From positions 7,705,501-7,769,500 of the forward strand of contig WHVY01000004.1 in the NCBI GenBank assembly GCA_022266195.1: a stretch of 64,000 nucleotides of DNA, written 5' to 3'. Origin of the DNA: Tetranychus cinnabarinus (Eukaryota > Arthropoda > Arachnida > Trombidiformes > Tetranychidae). A model generated the notes under the pieces. That model was not told where the DNA came from. It worked only from the letters and a program-made list of their open reading frames with translations, and did no database searches. Of this stretch, positions 1-11,800 are shown piece after piece. The translations under genes and the position numbers were made by a program. Numbering within the stretch: position 1 is the stretch's first letter; each line of letters opens with the position of its first letter.

Positions 1-59
1 GTACTGTACAAATAAAAAAATAAACTCAGTTATGTTTTTCTTGCACTCTTTCTTGACCA

Positions 60-1700
60 GTTAAGCTTTTAGACTTCATGAAAACCCTGAAGTTGCTGTT
101 GCTTTACTACTTATCTTATCTTATACTTTACGACCCTATCTCATCTTTTTATTGCAACGCTATATTAGATGTTGCACTCGATATTTCATCCTTAGCATTA
201 GATTAGCTTAGATATCGCATAACGATATTAGGAAATCCAACTTCCCTAATACTTATCCCACAATATGACCAAGATTTTCAACACCAGAGAAACTGCAAGA
301 TAAACCAGGAAAGCTCATCTATGTCTCGATGGGAACATTGGCTTCATCCGTAGTTGAGTTAATAGCCATGATATTAACTCCATTGGCCAACTCAACTCAT
401 CGTTTCATCGTTTCGACTGGCGTTAATGGTGATTCAATCAAGCTCCATGATAACATGTGGGGAGACAAATATATCAAACAAGTTGCTCTTTTACCCAAAG
501 TTGACTTATTCATAACTCATGGAGGAAGCAATTCGTTGATTGAAGGCTTAGTTGAGTGTAAACCATTGATAGTTATACCTCAATTTGGTGATTAACTTGA
601 TAATGCTCAACGAATAGTTGATCTTGGTTTAGGTGTGAGGATAGATTTGCATGAATTTAGTGGTGAAAAGTTACTAAAAGCCATTGAAGATGTGCTCGAT
701 AATAAAGAGATTCATTCAAATGTTGCTCGAGTAAGCGAAGAGCTGAAACAGTCTGATTCAAGGGATAAAGTTGTTTCTCTTATTGAACAACTTGCTCGAA
801 ACAAATCACTTTAAATACCAATAAATATTTCATTTCCAATACTTTTGTTTTAACTTAATTTTAATTATAACTATTCTAATTTACTACCATTTTTGCATAA
901 CAGTCAAACTTTTAAGTTCCGTTACTAAAAAACCAACTTCCCTAATGCTAATCCCTCAATATGACCAAGATTTTAAGCACTATCAGTTAGCTATCATTAA
1001 AGAAACCTCATTGCCCTGGAATATGGTTTATTCATTTAGCAATATAAAACAATATTCTCAATGAAAAAACAATGCATTTGTTGCTAAAAGGACATAATTG
1101 ACACATTTGTAACATTTATGCATCAAACTTATGAACAAAGTGGCAAAAAACGGGTAAAAACCAATTTCTTGGAAATTTAAACTCTGTTGGTCGATATGGA
1201 CATGAAACTATGTCCATTAGTGGAAACAAAAAATTTCTCAGAATACCAGTTTACGAGAAAATCGAGGTAAAAGTTGAAACTTCGAAACTTTGTGCAGTTG
1301 TCTGATCAGATTTTCTTACGAAACTTCATTGCACTTATTTATTTTTTATACTCAACCAGGAAATGCACTTATTTTGAGGAATAAAGTTTTATATTTTCTG
1401 TAAAACCCATAAGTTCGATTTTTAATCAAACCGACCCATTCCTGTTACCGCAACAGTAAGAGATCTGAAACTTATTATTCGAGCATAAAAATCGTTTGCA
1501 CAAATCATGAATTGAATATTTTTTTCAATTTATCAACAGTTCTCTTGATATTGGCCACTGACCTAAAAAGTTTGACCCTCGATATTTCGAGAATGGCATC
1601 TTCTACCATCACCATTCTTTGCCATAATATTAGATTTTATTATGAGATACAATATGAATTGAAAAAATAACATTAAAATCTGAGTTAGTTCATTTAATAA
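60..1700. repeat. Older tandem repeat unit, copy A (split)
   Basis: Segments 60-283 and about 930-1700 align in the same orientation with 1950-2860 (copy B), with clear divergence. Shared landmarks are 'gacttcatgaaaaccct' and 'aaacaatgcatttgttgct'. Both copies contain a UGT-like scrap that reads roughly LMLIPQYDQDFQ, homologous to the IPQFGDQ region of the intact UGT. In copy A the truncated UGT piece (283 to about 928) sits inside that scrap, and about 45 bp of the scrap recurs on each side of it. Confidence 0.75.
283..813 (+). pseudogene. Truncated UDP-glycosyltransferase copy (3' part only)
   Basis: This is a near-identical copy of the C-terminal third of the UGT gene at 3837-5219, in the opposite orientation. 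It starts abruptly inside the equivalent of KLKDKPGKLIYVSMGTL, so the whole acceptor-binding half is missing. A C-to-T change turns the Gln of the motif IPQFGDQ into a TAA stop at 593-595. After that stop the old frame continues without further breaks to the normal end of the gene near 813. The matching AATAAA follows at about 820. So few differences from the intact gene indicate a recent duplication. It cannot encode a working transferase, but a transcript could pair with UGT mRNA. Confidence 0.9.
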
Positions 1701-1803
1701 CGATTTGTTTTTGAGTACCCAATTTACATTATGAATCAAGTCTGAAATTTGGTAACATTAGTACACCAATATTATAACTTTTCACGTAGGATCTTGATTA
1801 ATC
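283..1803. repeat. Left arm of 1.5-kb inverted repeat
   Basis: The left arm pairs in reverse complement with about 2846-4368. It contains the truncated UGT copy and about 1 kb of the UGT 3' flank. In the outer part only isolated substitutions separate the arms, for example gtcaaac against gttaaac and gccatg against accatg. Differences become more frequent towards the inner end. Arm lengths agree within a few bases by hand alignment. The spacer between the arms is about 1.04 kb. Confidence 0.9.
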
Positions 1804-1949
1804 TCTTTTTAATCGACAATATTGTTTTAATAATACGCAATATTTCAGGACAATTAGGTTTCTTTTATACATTGTTGTATTTTCTGGTTTCTTTCGAGTT
1901 TATTCCCAGCAAGTTAAACCGATAAAAAGTCTCTTTTCTTTGCCTTGGT

Positions 1950-2860
1950 TATTCAGACTTTTGGACTTCATGAAAACCCTTGAAATTTTACCTACTTTAC
2001 GTAATAATAATCTGATCTAATCTCTTTATTACAGCGCTGTGTTAGATATTGAACTGTTATTGGATTCTTGGCATTGATAATGTCGTGAAACGGTATTAGA
2101 ACACCAACTTTCCTAATGCTTGTCTGTCAATGGGACCAAGATTTTCAACGCTTAGCGTTGGCAATCATTAAAGAAGCCTTATTTTCCTAGAATATTGTAT
2201 AAAATCATTCAGTTTTCATTCAAAAACAATATTCTTAATGAAAAAACAATGCATTTGTTGCTAAAAAGACACAACAAACACATTTGTAATATTTATGCAT
2301 CATACTTATGAAAAAAGTGGCCAAAAACGGGTGTAATGAATTTCTTGCAGGATTAACCTCTTTGGTTTGCAAAGACATGAAAACTATGTCCATTAGTGCT
2401 AACAAAAAATTTTTATTATAGATAGTTTTCGAGTAAATCGAGGTCAAAGATGAAACTTCGATCGCCTTTTGTACAGTTGTCTGACCAGATTTTTTTCATT
2501 GAAATCATGCAACTGATGTAATTTTTGATATCCAACCAGAAAGTTCACTGATTTTGAGGAATAAAGTTTTCTATTTTCTGTAAAACCCATAAGTTCGATT
2601 TTCAATTAAACCGACCGATTTCCGTAACCATAATAGTTAGAGATCTGAAACTTATTTTTTGTGCATAAAAATTGTTTTTAAAAATCATGGATTGATTATT
2701 TTTTTCAATTTATAAACAGTTTTTGTGATACTGATCATTGGCCTGAAAAGTTTGAACCTCAATATTTCGAAAATGGCAGCAGCTACAATCTCCATTCTTC
2801 GACCAAATATTAAATTTTATTATGGGCTATAATATGGTGAAATTTTAAATTAATCAAGAT
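1950..2860. repeat. Older tandem repeat unit, copy B with UGT relic
   Basis: This is the direct repeat of copy A. At about 2108-2190 the plus strand reads a decayed UGT fragment, with the core WDQDFQRLALAIIKEAL followed by a stop. No usable start, splice site or long frame surrounds it. The rest matches UGT 3'-flanking sequence seen in the two inverted-repeat arms. No transposase or terminal inverted repeat was seen, so local duplication of gene flank is the simplest reading. Confidence 0.7.
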
Positions 2861-4368
2861 CCTAAGTGCAAAGTTATAGCATTGGTGTACTTATGTTACC
2901 AGATTTCAGACTTGATTCATAAAGTGAATTGGGTACTCAAAAACAAATCGTTATTAAATGAATTAACTCAGATTTTAATGTTATTTTTTCAATTCATATT
3001 GTATCTCATAATAAAATCTAATATTATGGCAAAGAATGGTGATGGTAGAAGATGCCATTCTCGAAATATCGAGACCCAAACTTTTCAGGTCAATGGCCAA
3101 TATCAAGAGAACTGTTGATAAATTGAGAAAAATATTCAATTCATGATTTGTGCAAACGATTTTTATGCTCGAATAATAAGTTTCAGATCTCTTACTGTTG
3201 CGGTAACAGGAATGGGTCGGTTTGATTAAAAATCGAACTTATGGGTTTTACAGAAAATATAAAACTTTATTCCTCAAAATAAGTGCATTTCCTGGTTGAG
3301 TATAAAAAATAAATAAGTGCAATGAAGTTTCGTAAGAAAATCTGATCAGACAACTGCACAAAGTTTCGAAGTTTCAACTTTTACCTCGATTTTCTCGTAA
3401 ACTGGTATTCTGAGAAATTTTTTGTTTCCACTAATGGACATAGTTTCATGTCCATATCGACCAACAGAGTTTAAATTTCCAAGAAATTGGTTTTTACCCG
3501 TTTTTTGCCACTTTGTTCATAAGTTTGATGCATAAATGTTACAAATGTGTCAATTATGTCCTTTTAGCAACAAATGCATTGTTTTTTCATTGAGAATATT
3601 GTTTTATATTGCTAAATGAATAAACCATATTCCAGGGCAATGAGGTTTCTTTAATGATAGCTAACTGATAGTGCTTAAAATCTTGGTCATATTGAGGGAT
3701 TAGCATTAGGGAAGTTGGTTTTTTAGTAACGGAACTTAAAAGTTTAACTGTTATGCAAAAATGGTAGTAAATTAGAATAGTTATAATTAAAATTAAGTTA
3801 AAACAAAAGTATTGGAAATGAAATATTTATTGGTATTTAAAGTGATTTGTTTCGAGCAAGTTGTTCAATAAGAGAAACAACTTTATCCCTTGAATCAGAC
3901 TGTTTCAGCTCTTCGCTTACTCGAGCAACATTTGAATGAATCTCTTTATTATCGAGCACATCTTCAATGGCTTTTAGTAACTTTTCACCACTAAATTCAT
4001 GCAAATCTATCCTCACACCTAAACCAAGATCAACTATTCGTTGAGCATTATCAAGTTGATCACCAAATTGAGGAATAACTATCAATGGTTTACACTCAAC
4101 TAAGCCTTCAATCAACGAATTGCTTCCTCCATGAGTTATGAATAAGTCAACTTTGGGTAAAAGAGCAACTTGTTTGATATATTTGTCTCCCCACATGTTA
4201 TCATGGAGCTTGATTGAATCACCATTAACGCCAGTCGAAACGATGAAACGATGAGTTGAGTTGGCCAATGGAGTTAATATCATGGTTATTAACTCAACTA
4301 CAGATGAAGCCAATGTTCCCATCGAGACATAGATGAGCTTTCCTGGTTTATCTTTCAGTTTCTCTGGT
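2846..4368. repeat. Right arm of 1.5-kb inverted repeat
   Basis: This is the partner of 283-1803. It includes the last part of the intact UGT coding sequence and its 3' flank. The arm ends inside the UGT reading frame, so the duplication broke the gene rather than copying it whole. Transcription of the UGT that failed to terminate would run through this arm, the spacer and then the left arm in antisense. The RNA could then fold back on itself. Confidence 0.9.
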
Positions 4369-5219
4369 ATTTCAAAACTCGCCGTTTCTGGTGAGCGAAT
4401 GGATGATTCAAGACGAACCCAGTTTTCTTTTGGTGGACCCAATTCATGGTAATCCAATGGACCAGGGTAAATGTAAATACCTAGTTGCTTTGCATAAAGC
4501 TGTGGTTTGAATTCAACGTCAAACAATTTGTACAATTCCTTTGCTTTCTCTACAATATACTTTTCGCACTCTTCCTTCAACTTGCGATATTCAAACCATA
4601 GCTGAGGTGGATCATGTACTGAATATCCTGAACCCATTGGTGGACCATTATACAGATCAACTGGCGATGCTGACCAAACAGGAATCACTGGACATGAAGC
4701 TTTAACAGTCCAAGGCATACACCAAATATGATCGACTAAACAAACATCTGGCTTTATCTTCTCAATCAGGTTCAACATTGCACAGTTTTCACCTTTAGCA
4801 AATTCAACTACATAGACTAGGCCATCCTCAGCATTTGCACCAGAATCAATCGACTCTTTCAAAATGTCCAAACTTGAGTGTTTCATCGACAGCTCAAAAC
4901 GTTTCTTGAATATTTCGCCAAGATTGGGCAGCGCATTCATTATGGGATAATTTTTATCATTGTATTCACACAATGATAAGTAGTGAAGTCCATTCTTTTC
5001 AATAGTTTCCTTGTTTGCATCGTAATGGGCAAAGTAAATTTCATGACCGCGTTTACGAAGAAGTGAACCAATTCCAATGCATGCATGTAAATGGCCAAGG
5101 CTGGGAAAATAAAGAGACAAGTGAATAAATCAGTAAACTTTGCGATTCTGCAAAGACTCAATATTAACTCACCCAATCATTGAAGTCATTAAAACTTTTA
5201 GAGCACCTTTTTCATCCAT
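3837..5219 (-). CDS. UDP-glycosyltransferase, bacterial-type cytosolic
   Basis: Two exons, 5173-5219 and 3837-5100, join in phase through a 72-bp GT..AG intron to give 436 residues. The product should transfer a sugar from a UDP-sugar to small lipophilic acceptors, a detoxification role. The N-terminal glycine-rich loop with the likely catalytic His is in IGLGHLHACIGIG (residues ~15-27). The C-terminal nucleotide-sugar signature THGGSNSLIEGLVECKP is near residue 338, followed by IVIPQFGDQ. There is no signal peptide and no C-terminal membrane anchor, unlike ordinary animal ER-bound UGTs. That matches the UGT group that spider mites are known to have acquired from bacteria. The start follows the short first exon MDEKGALKVLMTSMIG. 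AATAAA lies just after the stop (3826-3831). Substrate unknown. Confidence 0.92.
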
Positions 5220-5246
5220 TTTGCTTTTACTTTTGCAACTGAATAC

Positions 5247-5276
5247 AACTGAATGAAGTAGAGTCAAGTTTATATA
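5247..5276 (-). promoter_or_regulatory. UGT core promoter: TATA box plus initiator
   Basis: On the minus strand TATATAA lies at 5276-5270 and an arthropod-type initiator TCAGTT at 5252-5247. This puts +1 near 5250, 26 bases after the first T of the TATA box. A 5' UTR of about 30 bases to the ATG at 5219 would follow. The spacing fits a focused RNA polymerase II promoter. The call rests on motif and spacing only. Confidence 0.6.
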
Positions 5277-5920
5277 GTCGATACAAAAATTACTCCAACT
5301 GTAAGAGTAGGTGCATAAAACTTTGAAGATTAACCAAATAATGATTCAGATAACTCAATCCAGTAATTCGGATGACTTTGATTAGATAAGGCCCAAGGTT
5401 TTTGGGTACGAATAGCAAAATAAAATAAAAATGCTATAAAGTGTTACAAAGCCAGTCCAAAGTCGCAAGGTAAAAATCCATTTTAATGACTCTTCTTTAG
5501 CCGGAAAAAATATCGGATTGATTTTACTGTAACAATTATTGTAGACCATTGTAATTAGAGTCTATGGGGTCATATTTTTTTATTTTTAGGCTTAGATTTT
5601 AAGTATTTAGGTTAAAATGATAACGAAAAAACATCGATATCCTTTTATACAGTTGAGGCAACAGATTTTTCCACCGATCCTGTTTAAGCGCTAATATCAG
5701 AGTGAACTAAATTCTGATTAAGCTTTGACTATTCTTCGATATTGTAGTTTAATCATATCTTTCATGCTTAGAAAAAAATTGCAATAGAACCCGTTTAGCT
5801 TGGCCACTGTTTGGCCACAAAAAATCATGTTTTGACTCTTATATTGTATAGAATTTTTTTTATTCAATCTCTTAAAACATTTTGCTTTCAAAATGTAACA
5901 CTTGACAAGAGTTTAAAATA
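5277..5920. other. Intergenic, UGT to CAP-Gly pseudogene
   Basis: This AT-rich spacer holds the sequence upstream of the UGT promoter and the 3' flank of the CAP-Gly pseudogene. No coding potential or repeat structure was recognised. Confidence 0.6.
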
Positions 5921-5924
5921 GTAT

Positions 5925-7430
5925 ATCGAAAAATGAAAGTACAAAAAATGCGAGATAGGCCATGTCCAGGTTTACAAGTGAAGTAACGTTTCCTTTGAAC
6001 GGTTCCATCATTTTTACCATTGGCACTTCTTAACTCTAAACCATGCCAAATACCATCAGCAAAGTCAACTGGTCCAATATATCTAACAACTCCAACTTCA
6101 TTGTTAACAAAACCATTAACACCAAGAGTTAACCAGGAGGATGAATTGTTATGGGTTGGGGGTAATGAGTTGGCATTATTTGAAGATGTGACTGGATACG
6201 AGGTGGGTGAAAATGAAGATGATTTAAGGGAAGATCTTGATCTCAGACGACGCAAAGTTAAAGGACTTTTGGCTCTTTCAGACTCAAACTTAAACTACAT
6301 TCTGAGCTTACATCATCAGCAAATATCTCATCAATAGGTTTTTGTGGACTTTTGGTTACTCGAAGTATCCGTCCAGGAGGAACAAACAGTCCATGAGATG
6401 GTTTACAGCCAAAATATTTAACTCCTTCAATGGATTCGTCATTTTTTCCAATAAGTTTGGACAGTTCGATTCCATACAGAATCGCGGAGGCAAATGATGT
6501 TTCACCAACAAATCTCACAACTCCGATTCGCTTATCAACAGGACTTTATCTTCAACTTCAGCTACATTAGCAGAACGATATTCAAACCTGAAAAGAGAAA
6601 TTAAAATTAATATAAAGTATAAAGTAAAACACAAATCAGTCTTTTGCGGACATAAATTTTAGTCAGAATTATTACCTGTTTCAACTTTAAGTGTTACACG
6701 AGAAACATCGACACCAGGATGGTTAACAATTCTAACGGTTTGATTTGTTCCTCTAATATTCCGCCAAAGATTATCATATCTACAAATTTTACTGATCGGT
6801 GCAAATATACCGTGATTTGGTGGACATCTGAAGGCGAAGAAAAAACAATTAATATTCATAAATCAAGGTAGGAAATTCAAATAGTTATTAAAGACGAAAT
6901 TAATACCTAAAGTAACTCGTTGAAAAGTTCCGTCATGTTTACCCTCTGGTTCTTCAAGTTCAATTCAAGCCCGAATTCCAGAAGCATTGTGTGGCCCCAC
7001 AGAATCTGATTATTCCTGATTTAATTCCGTTTATGGCGACTTCATCACCTAACTGTAGATCCAATGCTTGAAGGTAACTGGGCCTTCAAAGGTGAATGTT
7101 TCACCAGGAATTGTGGAGAGAATCAATACACTGCTGTAATGGTTAAAGGGATTCCACCTTCAAAATAATGGCAAACATCATCACATACAAGCACAGTCAC
7201 TGGTGGTCAATTTTTAGTCCAAATACAAATCGTTAACTCACTTTAACATGTTAATTTGAACAAAAAACTCTAAGTTAAGATCAACTACTATTATGGTTTT
7301 TATGGCTTTTTAGTACCAACCCCATCCGTTTAACGATACTCTGAGATGTCACCATGACAACATCAGCTGCATCAACCTTTGTTTTGTTATTTTCATCTGT
7401 TTCATCATCTAGATCCTTAGGAAAACAATT
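5925..7430 (-). pseudogene. Three-CAP-Gly (CLIP-like) pseudogene
   Basis: Minus-strand pieces in three frames add up to three CAP-Gly microtubule-binding domains. The first (7070-6780) reads GIIRFCGAT, then EEPEGKHDGTFQRVTL, then CPPNHGIFAPISKIC. The second (6560-6350) contains VRFVGETSFAS and YFGCKPSHGLFVPPGRILR. The third (6170-5940) contains GVVRYIGPVDFADGIWHG and YFTCKPGHGL. A Ser/Arg-rich linker precedes the third. Old splice sites flanking the first domain are still visible. Disruptions: a frameshift plus a TGA replacing Gly in the expected GIEL motif of domain 1, a 1-base shift at the start of domain 2, and another shift in the linker near 6265. Fragments at 7300-7430 (KDLDDETDENNK) may be the N-terminal part. 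The domain number resembles CLIP4. The gene looks dead, although assembly errors could mimic some shifts. Confidence 0.8.
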
Positions 7431-7516
7431 TCTTTTTGTTGTTATTTATACTTTAATATTTTTTTATTAATTTTGTATTTAATTTAAATTTTTGGATCTA
7501 AATTTTATGATCAGAT

Positions 7517-7996
7517 ATGTCTACATTCCAGCATGAACCTGGTACAGCAATCGAATGTCTTTCAGTAAGTTTTTTAATTGTTCATTTCTTGTTATCTTTA
7601 TTGATATTTTTGGAATCAATTTCTAAACTCTGTATAATTTCCTTCGAATTTCAATTAAATTCCTAGATACCCATAAAATTACAAAAAGAGATATGTTATG
7701 ATGCTTATGGTAACGAGATAATGAAGTGTGGCTTCTCGATTGGAGGAGGAATTGACCAGGATTATCTTCAGTCACCTCAAGGATTCACCGATAAGGGTAT
7801 TTATGTTACTGGTGTAAATACTGATGGACCAGCATGGAGATCGGGACTGAGAATCGGGGATAAAATATTACAATGCAATGGTTATGACTTCACTATGGTT
7901 ACTCATAAAAAGGCTGTTGAGTACATCAAAAGAAGTCCAGTATTGAATATGCTAGTTGCTCGACGAGGAGTTACCCAAGCCTGCTACAACGAATGA
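7517..7996 (+). CDS. TAX1BP3: Tax1-binding protein 3 / TIP-1, single PDZ protein
   Basis: Exons 7517-7564 and 7667-7996 join in phase 0 and give 125 residues, essentially the length of the vertebrate protein. Nearly the whole protein is one PDZ domain. The carboxylate-binding loop is in KCGFSIGGGIDQD, followed by the family-typical TDKGIYVTGV and RIGDKILQCNGYDFTMVTH. TIP-1 proteins bind C-terminal PDZ ligands and, having no second domain, act as antagonists of PDZ scaffolds, for example in beta-catenin and Rho-effector signalling. The start MSTFQHEPGTAIECLS matches the family N-terminus. The gene is intact and converges on the next gene. The CAP-Gly pseudogene just upstream is unrelated. Confidence 0.93.
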
Positions 7997-8879
7997 CCAT
8001 CATTCTAATCAAGACCAATTGTGATCAAAAAACAAAGAAAAATATACTTCTATTATAAATTTGTCACATTTCCGATGTTACAAATGATCTCACCTTAATT
8101 ACTTCGTGAATTTCAGCTGCTCGATGTGTTTCCTTTTTTAAGAAAGAACTGTGAATTTCATCCAATATGGTTTCAAAATAACCATTTCAATCAACAAGTC
8201 ATGCAGATGCTTCTTACCCAATAAGCTGTTGCAAACTAAATCATTTCTCATGAATTGTAACTTTCTTGTCAATCATTGTTTTATTATCAAGCCCATGTTT
8301 AAACAATTTTATGCATTGAATAATATTTTGTATATTATTTAAGATGAAAAGTCAAATATTGATAATTGTCAATCTTCTTTAACTCATTCATGAGCTTTTA
8401 TTGAATTAAAATCTTAATAAAGAGAAAAATTCAAAGCATTTATAAAGTGTTGAATATTTTTACTAAATTGTAAATGTTATTTTATTTCGTTTACTGAAAA
8501 TTATTACAATTCCATTAAAAGGTACAATCTATGTGATTTTGTCATTCAAAGTAGTTTTCCAAAGATTTTAAGGCAAACGGGAAACTTTTACAATTATTTG
8601 ACAATTAAGCTGTTGTAACCGTTTTCATGTAGTGAATTTTATTCAAATTAAAATGAAAATAAAAAAACAAACACGATTTATGACTAAGTTTATCTGCACG
8701 AGTTGAAAGATATTTTTGCAGAGACTGTTGATGTGTAAAAAAGGAGAAATTAGTTGTCACTAGAAACATCGATTACATGTAATTGACACTTCAATGATCG
8801 TTCATTAAAGTCAAGTTATGATGAAAATTAAAGCATAAGAAGTGCTTGGCAGTTTGTTCACACAAAGAGTTATTTAGAA
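7997..8879. other. Convergent intergenic region
   Basis: This region lies between the stop codons of TAX1BP3 (plus) and the 819-residue secreted-protein gene (minus), so it holds two 3' UTRs. An AATAAA near 8415 could serve the plus-strand gene. Nothing else was recognised. Confidence 0.6.
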
Positions 8880-11800
8880 TTAGAATTGTTTTGACTGATT
8901 GTAAAAAGATGATAACAGAGCTAAAATAATGGCCAAGTATAGTGATGAAACCAAGGAAAAAGCGGAGCTACATTGAATTCCAGCGTGAGTGAACTTGAAT
9001 TTGGCTTGTTTTGCGTTAAGACACTTTTTATCTGGGAATTAAAATGACAATAAGATAAATTAGATTAGAAAATTTGTTCGATTTCGGTTATCTTTTTGTT
9101 TTAATTAATTATTTACCTGTGCACAGATTATTTGCTGTCATTCCTTGATCAGGAATTGAAATGGTGAAATAGAAGGGTTCACAAGTCTGTAAATCTCTGT
9201 CTTGACATGGATTTGAAACGTAAATGCGAATTTCTCCATTCTTCCTTGTCTCCTCATCGTCTCCATAACATCGACCTGTTTCTTCAGGATTAGGATATCG
9301 ACCGAAGCAAACTCTCATATTTCCTTGGGCACTATAAAATTTCATCGAAACATCGTAACTTTTGATAAAATATTCAGGATACATTGCCCAATATTGTGTT
9401 CTCCCAGGTGTTATGTAGCCTTCAAAAGCATTATTACTCTCGGTACTAACTCGACGACAATCAGCATATTGGAAAACAGCAGGAACTTGACAGATTTTCT
9501 CTGATAGTTCTCTAGCCATTACATCTGATAAATCTTGGTCTTTGATTACATCTTGAGGTGCGTTTATGTAATCAGTCAAATCATTTTCAGCGGCATTGGT
9601 GAGCAAGAGTATTTGAACATCCCGATGATTGGTTTTCAAATTGTTACGAGCCATTCGAATGTTTGAATCAATACTTCTAGCCGAATAAGATCCGCCCATG
9701 ATGATAAACGGTCTGGCTGGAGCTGCCGGTAAATGCCATTTATTAGCTTCAAAATCACGCAAAGTATCATTTATTCGAAGGTAAAGATCAGCCGATGGAG
9801 CATTTATGGGATTTCCGTAAGTATCTGAAATATCAAAATAAAAATAATCAAATTAGCTATTGAAAATAATAATCCTGAGAATAAATAATCCTGAAACTTA
9901 CCTTCTCTTGGGTAAGTCATAGAACAGCCTGGACAGCCTTTATTATAACTGGCCCATGCCAAATGTTTCAAATTATTTCGAAAAGTTTGCCCAGTTTCGG
10001 AAGTGGCACTATCTTCTCGATTCAAAGAAAGGACAGTTGCTGAAGAGCCATAAATACCAAGATTCAGGTTATTGATCAAGCGAGCTGTCAAATTTTTGTA
10101 TTTGTCAGCATCGGGAGATTGAAGATCAATAGCAACAAATAGATCAGTTGGAGTTTCACAATCTAATTTACCAGTCATTCCCCCACCAGTAGCACAATAC
10201 TCAGCATCTTCAGCTGGAATCATTCTAGCTTTGACATAAGCTGCTTCGATATGCTGTCTTTTACCTTCAATAGCTAGAGTCACTGCTTCTTCTGAGATAA
10301 CATTGCCTTTGACACCGATTTCGTAAACTTTAAAGTAATTTGTTGCAGTATCTCTGATGCTTCGGTCATCAAGGGTAACGGAGGATTTGTCACAATAACA
10401 AGTACTAGAAATTCTACCTCCAACGTTATCATAATAATATCGCAATATTTGACTCAATCTCAATTTCATTCCGGAGGGAGTTTTTGATAAGCTTTTGGCT
10501 AGTTCACCAATATAATATCCATCAATACCTCCACGAATATTAGCCAAAGTAGCTTCAGACGGATTTTCATTGTTTAAAGTATATTCCATTGTGCATGCTG
10601 CATTATCCCAGGAACCAGATACTCCTATCTTCTGAACTTCTACCTTTTCGCCTTCCGCAGCCGACATCGCCATAATATTACTTAAAGTTACTGCCATTAA
10701 AGGATTGATCACCTCATCAACATTGATTTTAGTGATAGTCTCATATTGAGTATCAGGTTTCAATTTAGTAAAAATGTCACGAAGAGCTATACCCGGGCTA
10801 TTAATTTGACCTGCTATCACACCAAGCAACAAACGATTCAGAGCGATTGCATTGTCACTATTAGATCGAAAACTTCCCACACCATATTCACGAGGTTTTA
10901 TAGCTGAGGCAGTTGGAGCATAGTTTACATTATTACCATATCTGGAATGAAAATCAATTATTGAAAAGTTGTAAATCGTTGAATCAAAGCTATTGGTTGT
11001 GTATCAATTGTGTACCTGATTAGCTAGACTAAAACAAACCTACCTTGAAGTTCCAACTGATGGTCTTGAGTTCATTGGTGGAGCTCGGTAAGCACTGTTG
11101 TACCGAGATGTTGAACTTGCCTTTTCTGTTTTATTGATTTGATATGAAAGCATATAGTAAAGAGAGCATCTTTCATTAGTCGTTAAGATCGTTTGATCGT
11201 CAAAATTGACATCAGTCGTCGAGTCCAACAAGGCATCTTCAATCTTATCTATGCCTGCGTAGGGCGGAGATTGGTCAAGGAAACTGTTGGTTCTAATCAC
11301 GTTACCATCGGACCGGAATCTGAAATTGAAAATTTTAAATCAATAGAAAGTCAATTTCTTAGAGAGGGAAACATGCAAAAGTAATCCAATTAACCAGGTA
11401 GTAAACATTGATTGGCATAATAAATATTAACCTAATCATTTAGTTTGATCTATTTTACCTATGTTAGGTATCTAGGAGATTCTTTAATACAAACAAAATA
11501 TGCTCGTCTTTATATCAAATAAAGAAGTAAGATTGGATATTACAGTTCATTTGGAATGTAATCAACTGTTGATAACTCGAAGGTTTCAATTGTCAACAAG
11601 GTGATTCATTTCACTTTAATTGATTCTTAAGATGAAGAGAGAAACAAGAGTAAAGATGAAAGTAGACATTAATATAAAATATAGATCAAACAGAACTGTT
11701 GAAAATATGTTTATAATCATTATCACAAGTACCTCTTGATTACTTTCAATTCTCACATTACAGAGACTTATGTTATTCCATGGCTGCAATAAAGACGACT

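Noticed and set aside
2882..3118. Open frame in the inner part of the right repeat arm
   Set aside because: The same DNA in the left arm and in copy B does not keep the frame, so it is not under coding constraint.
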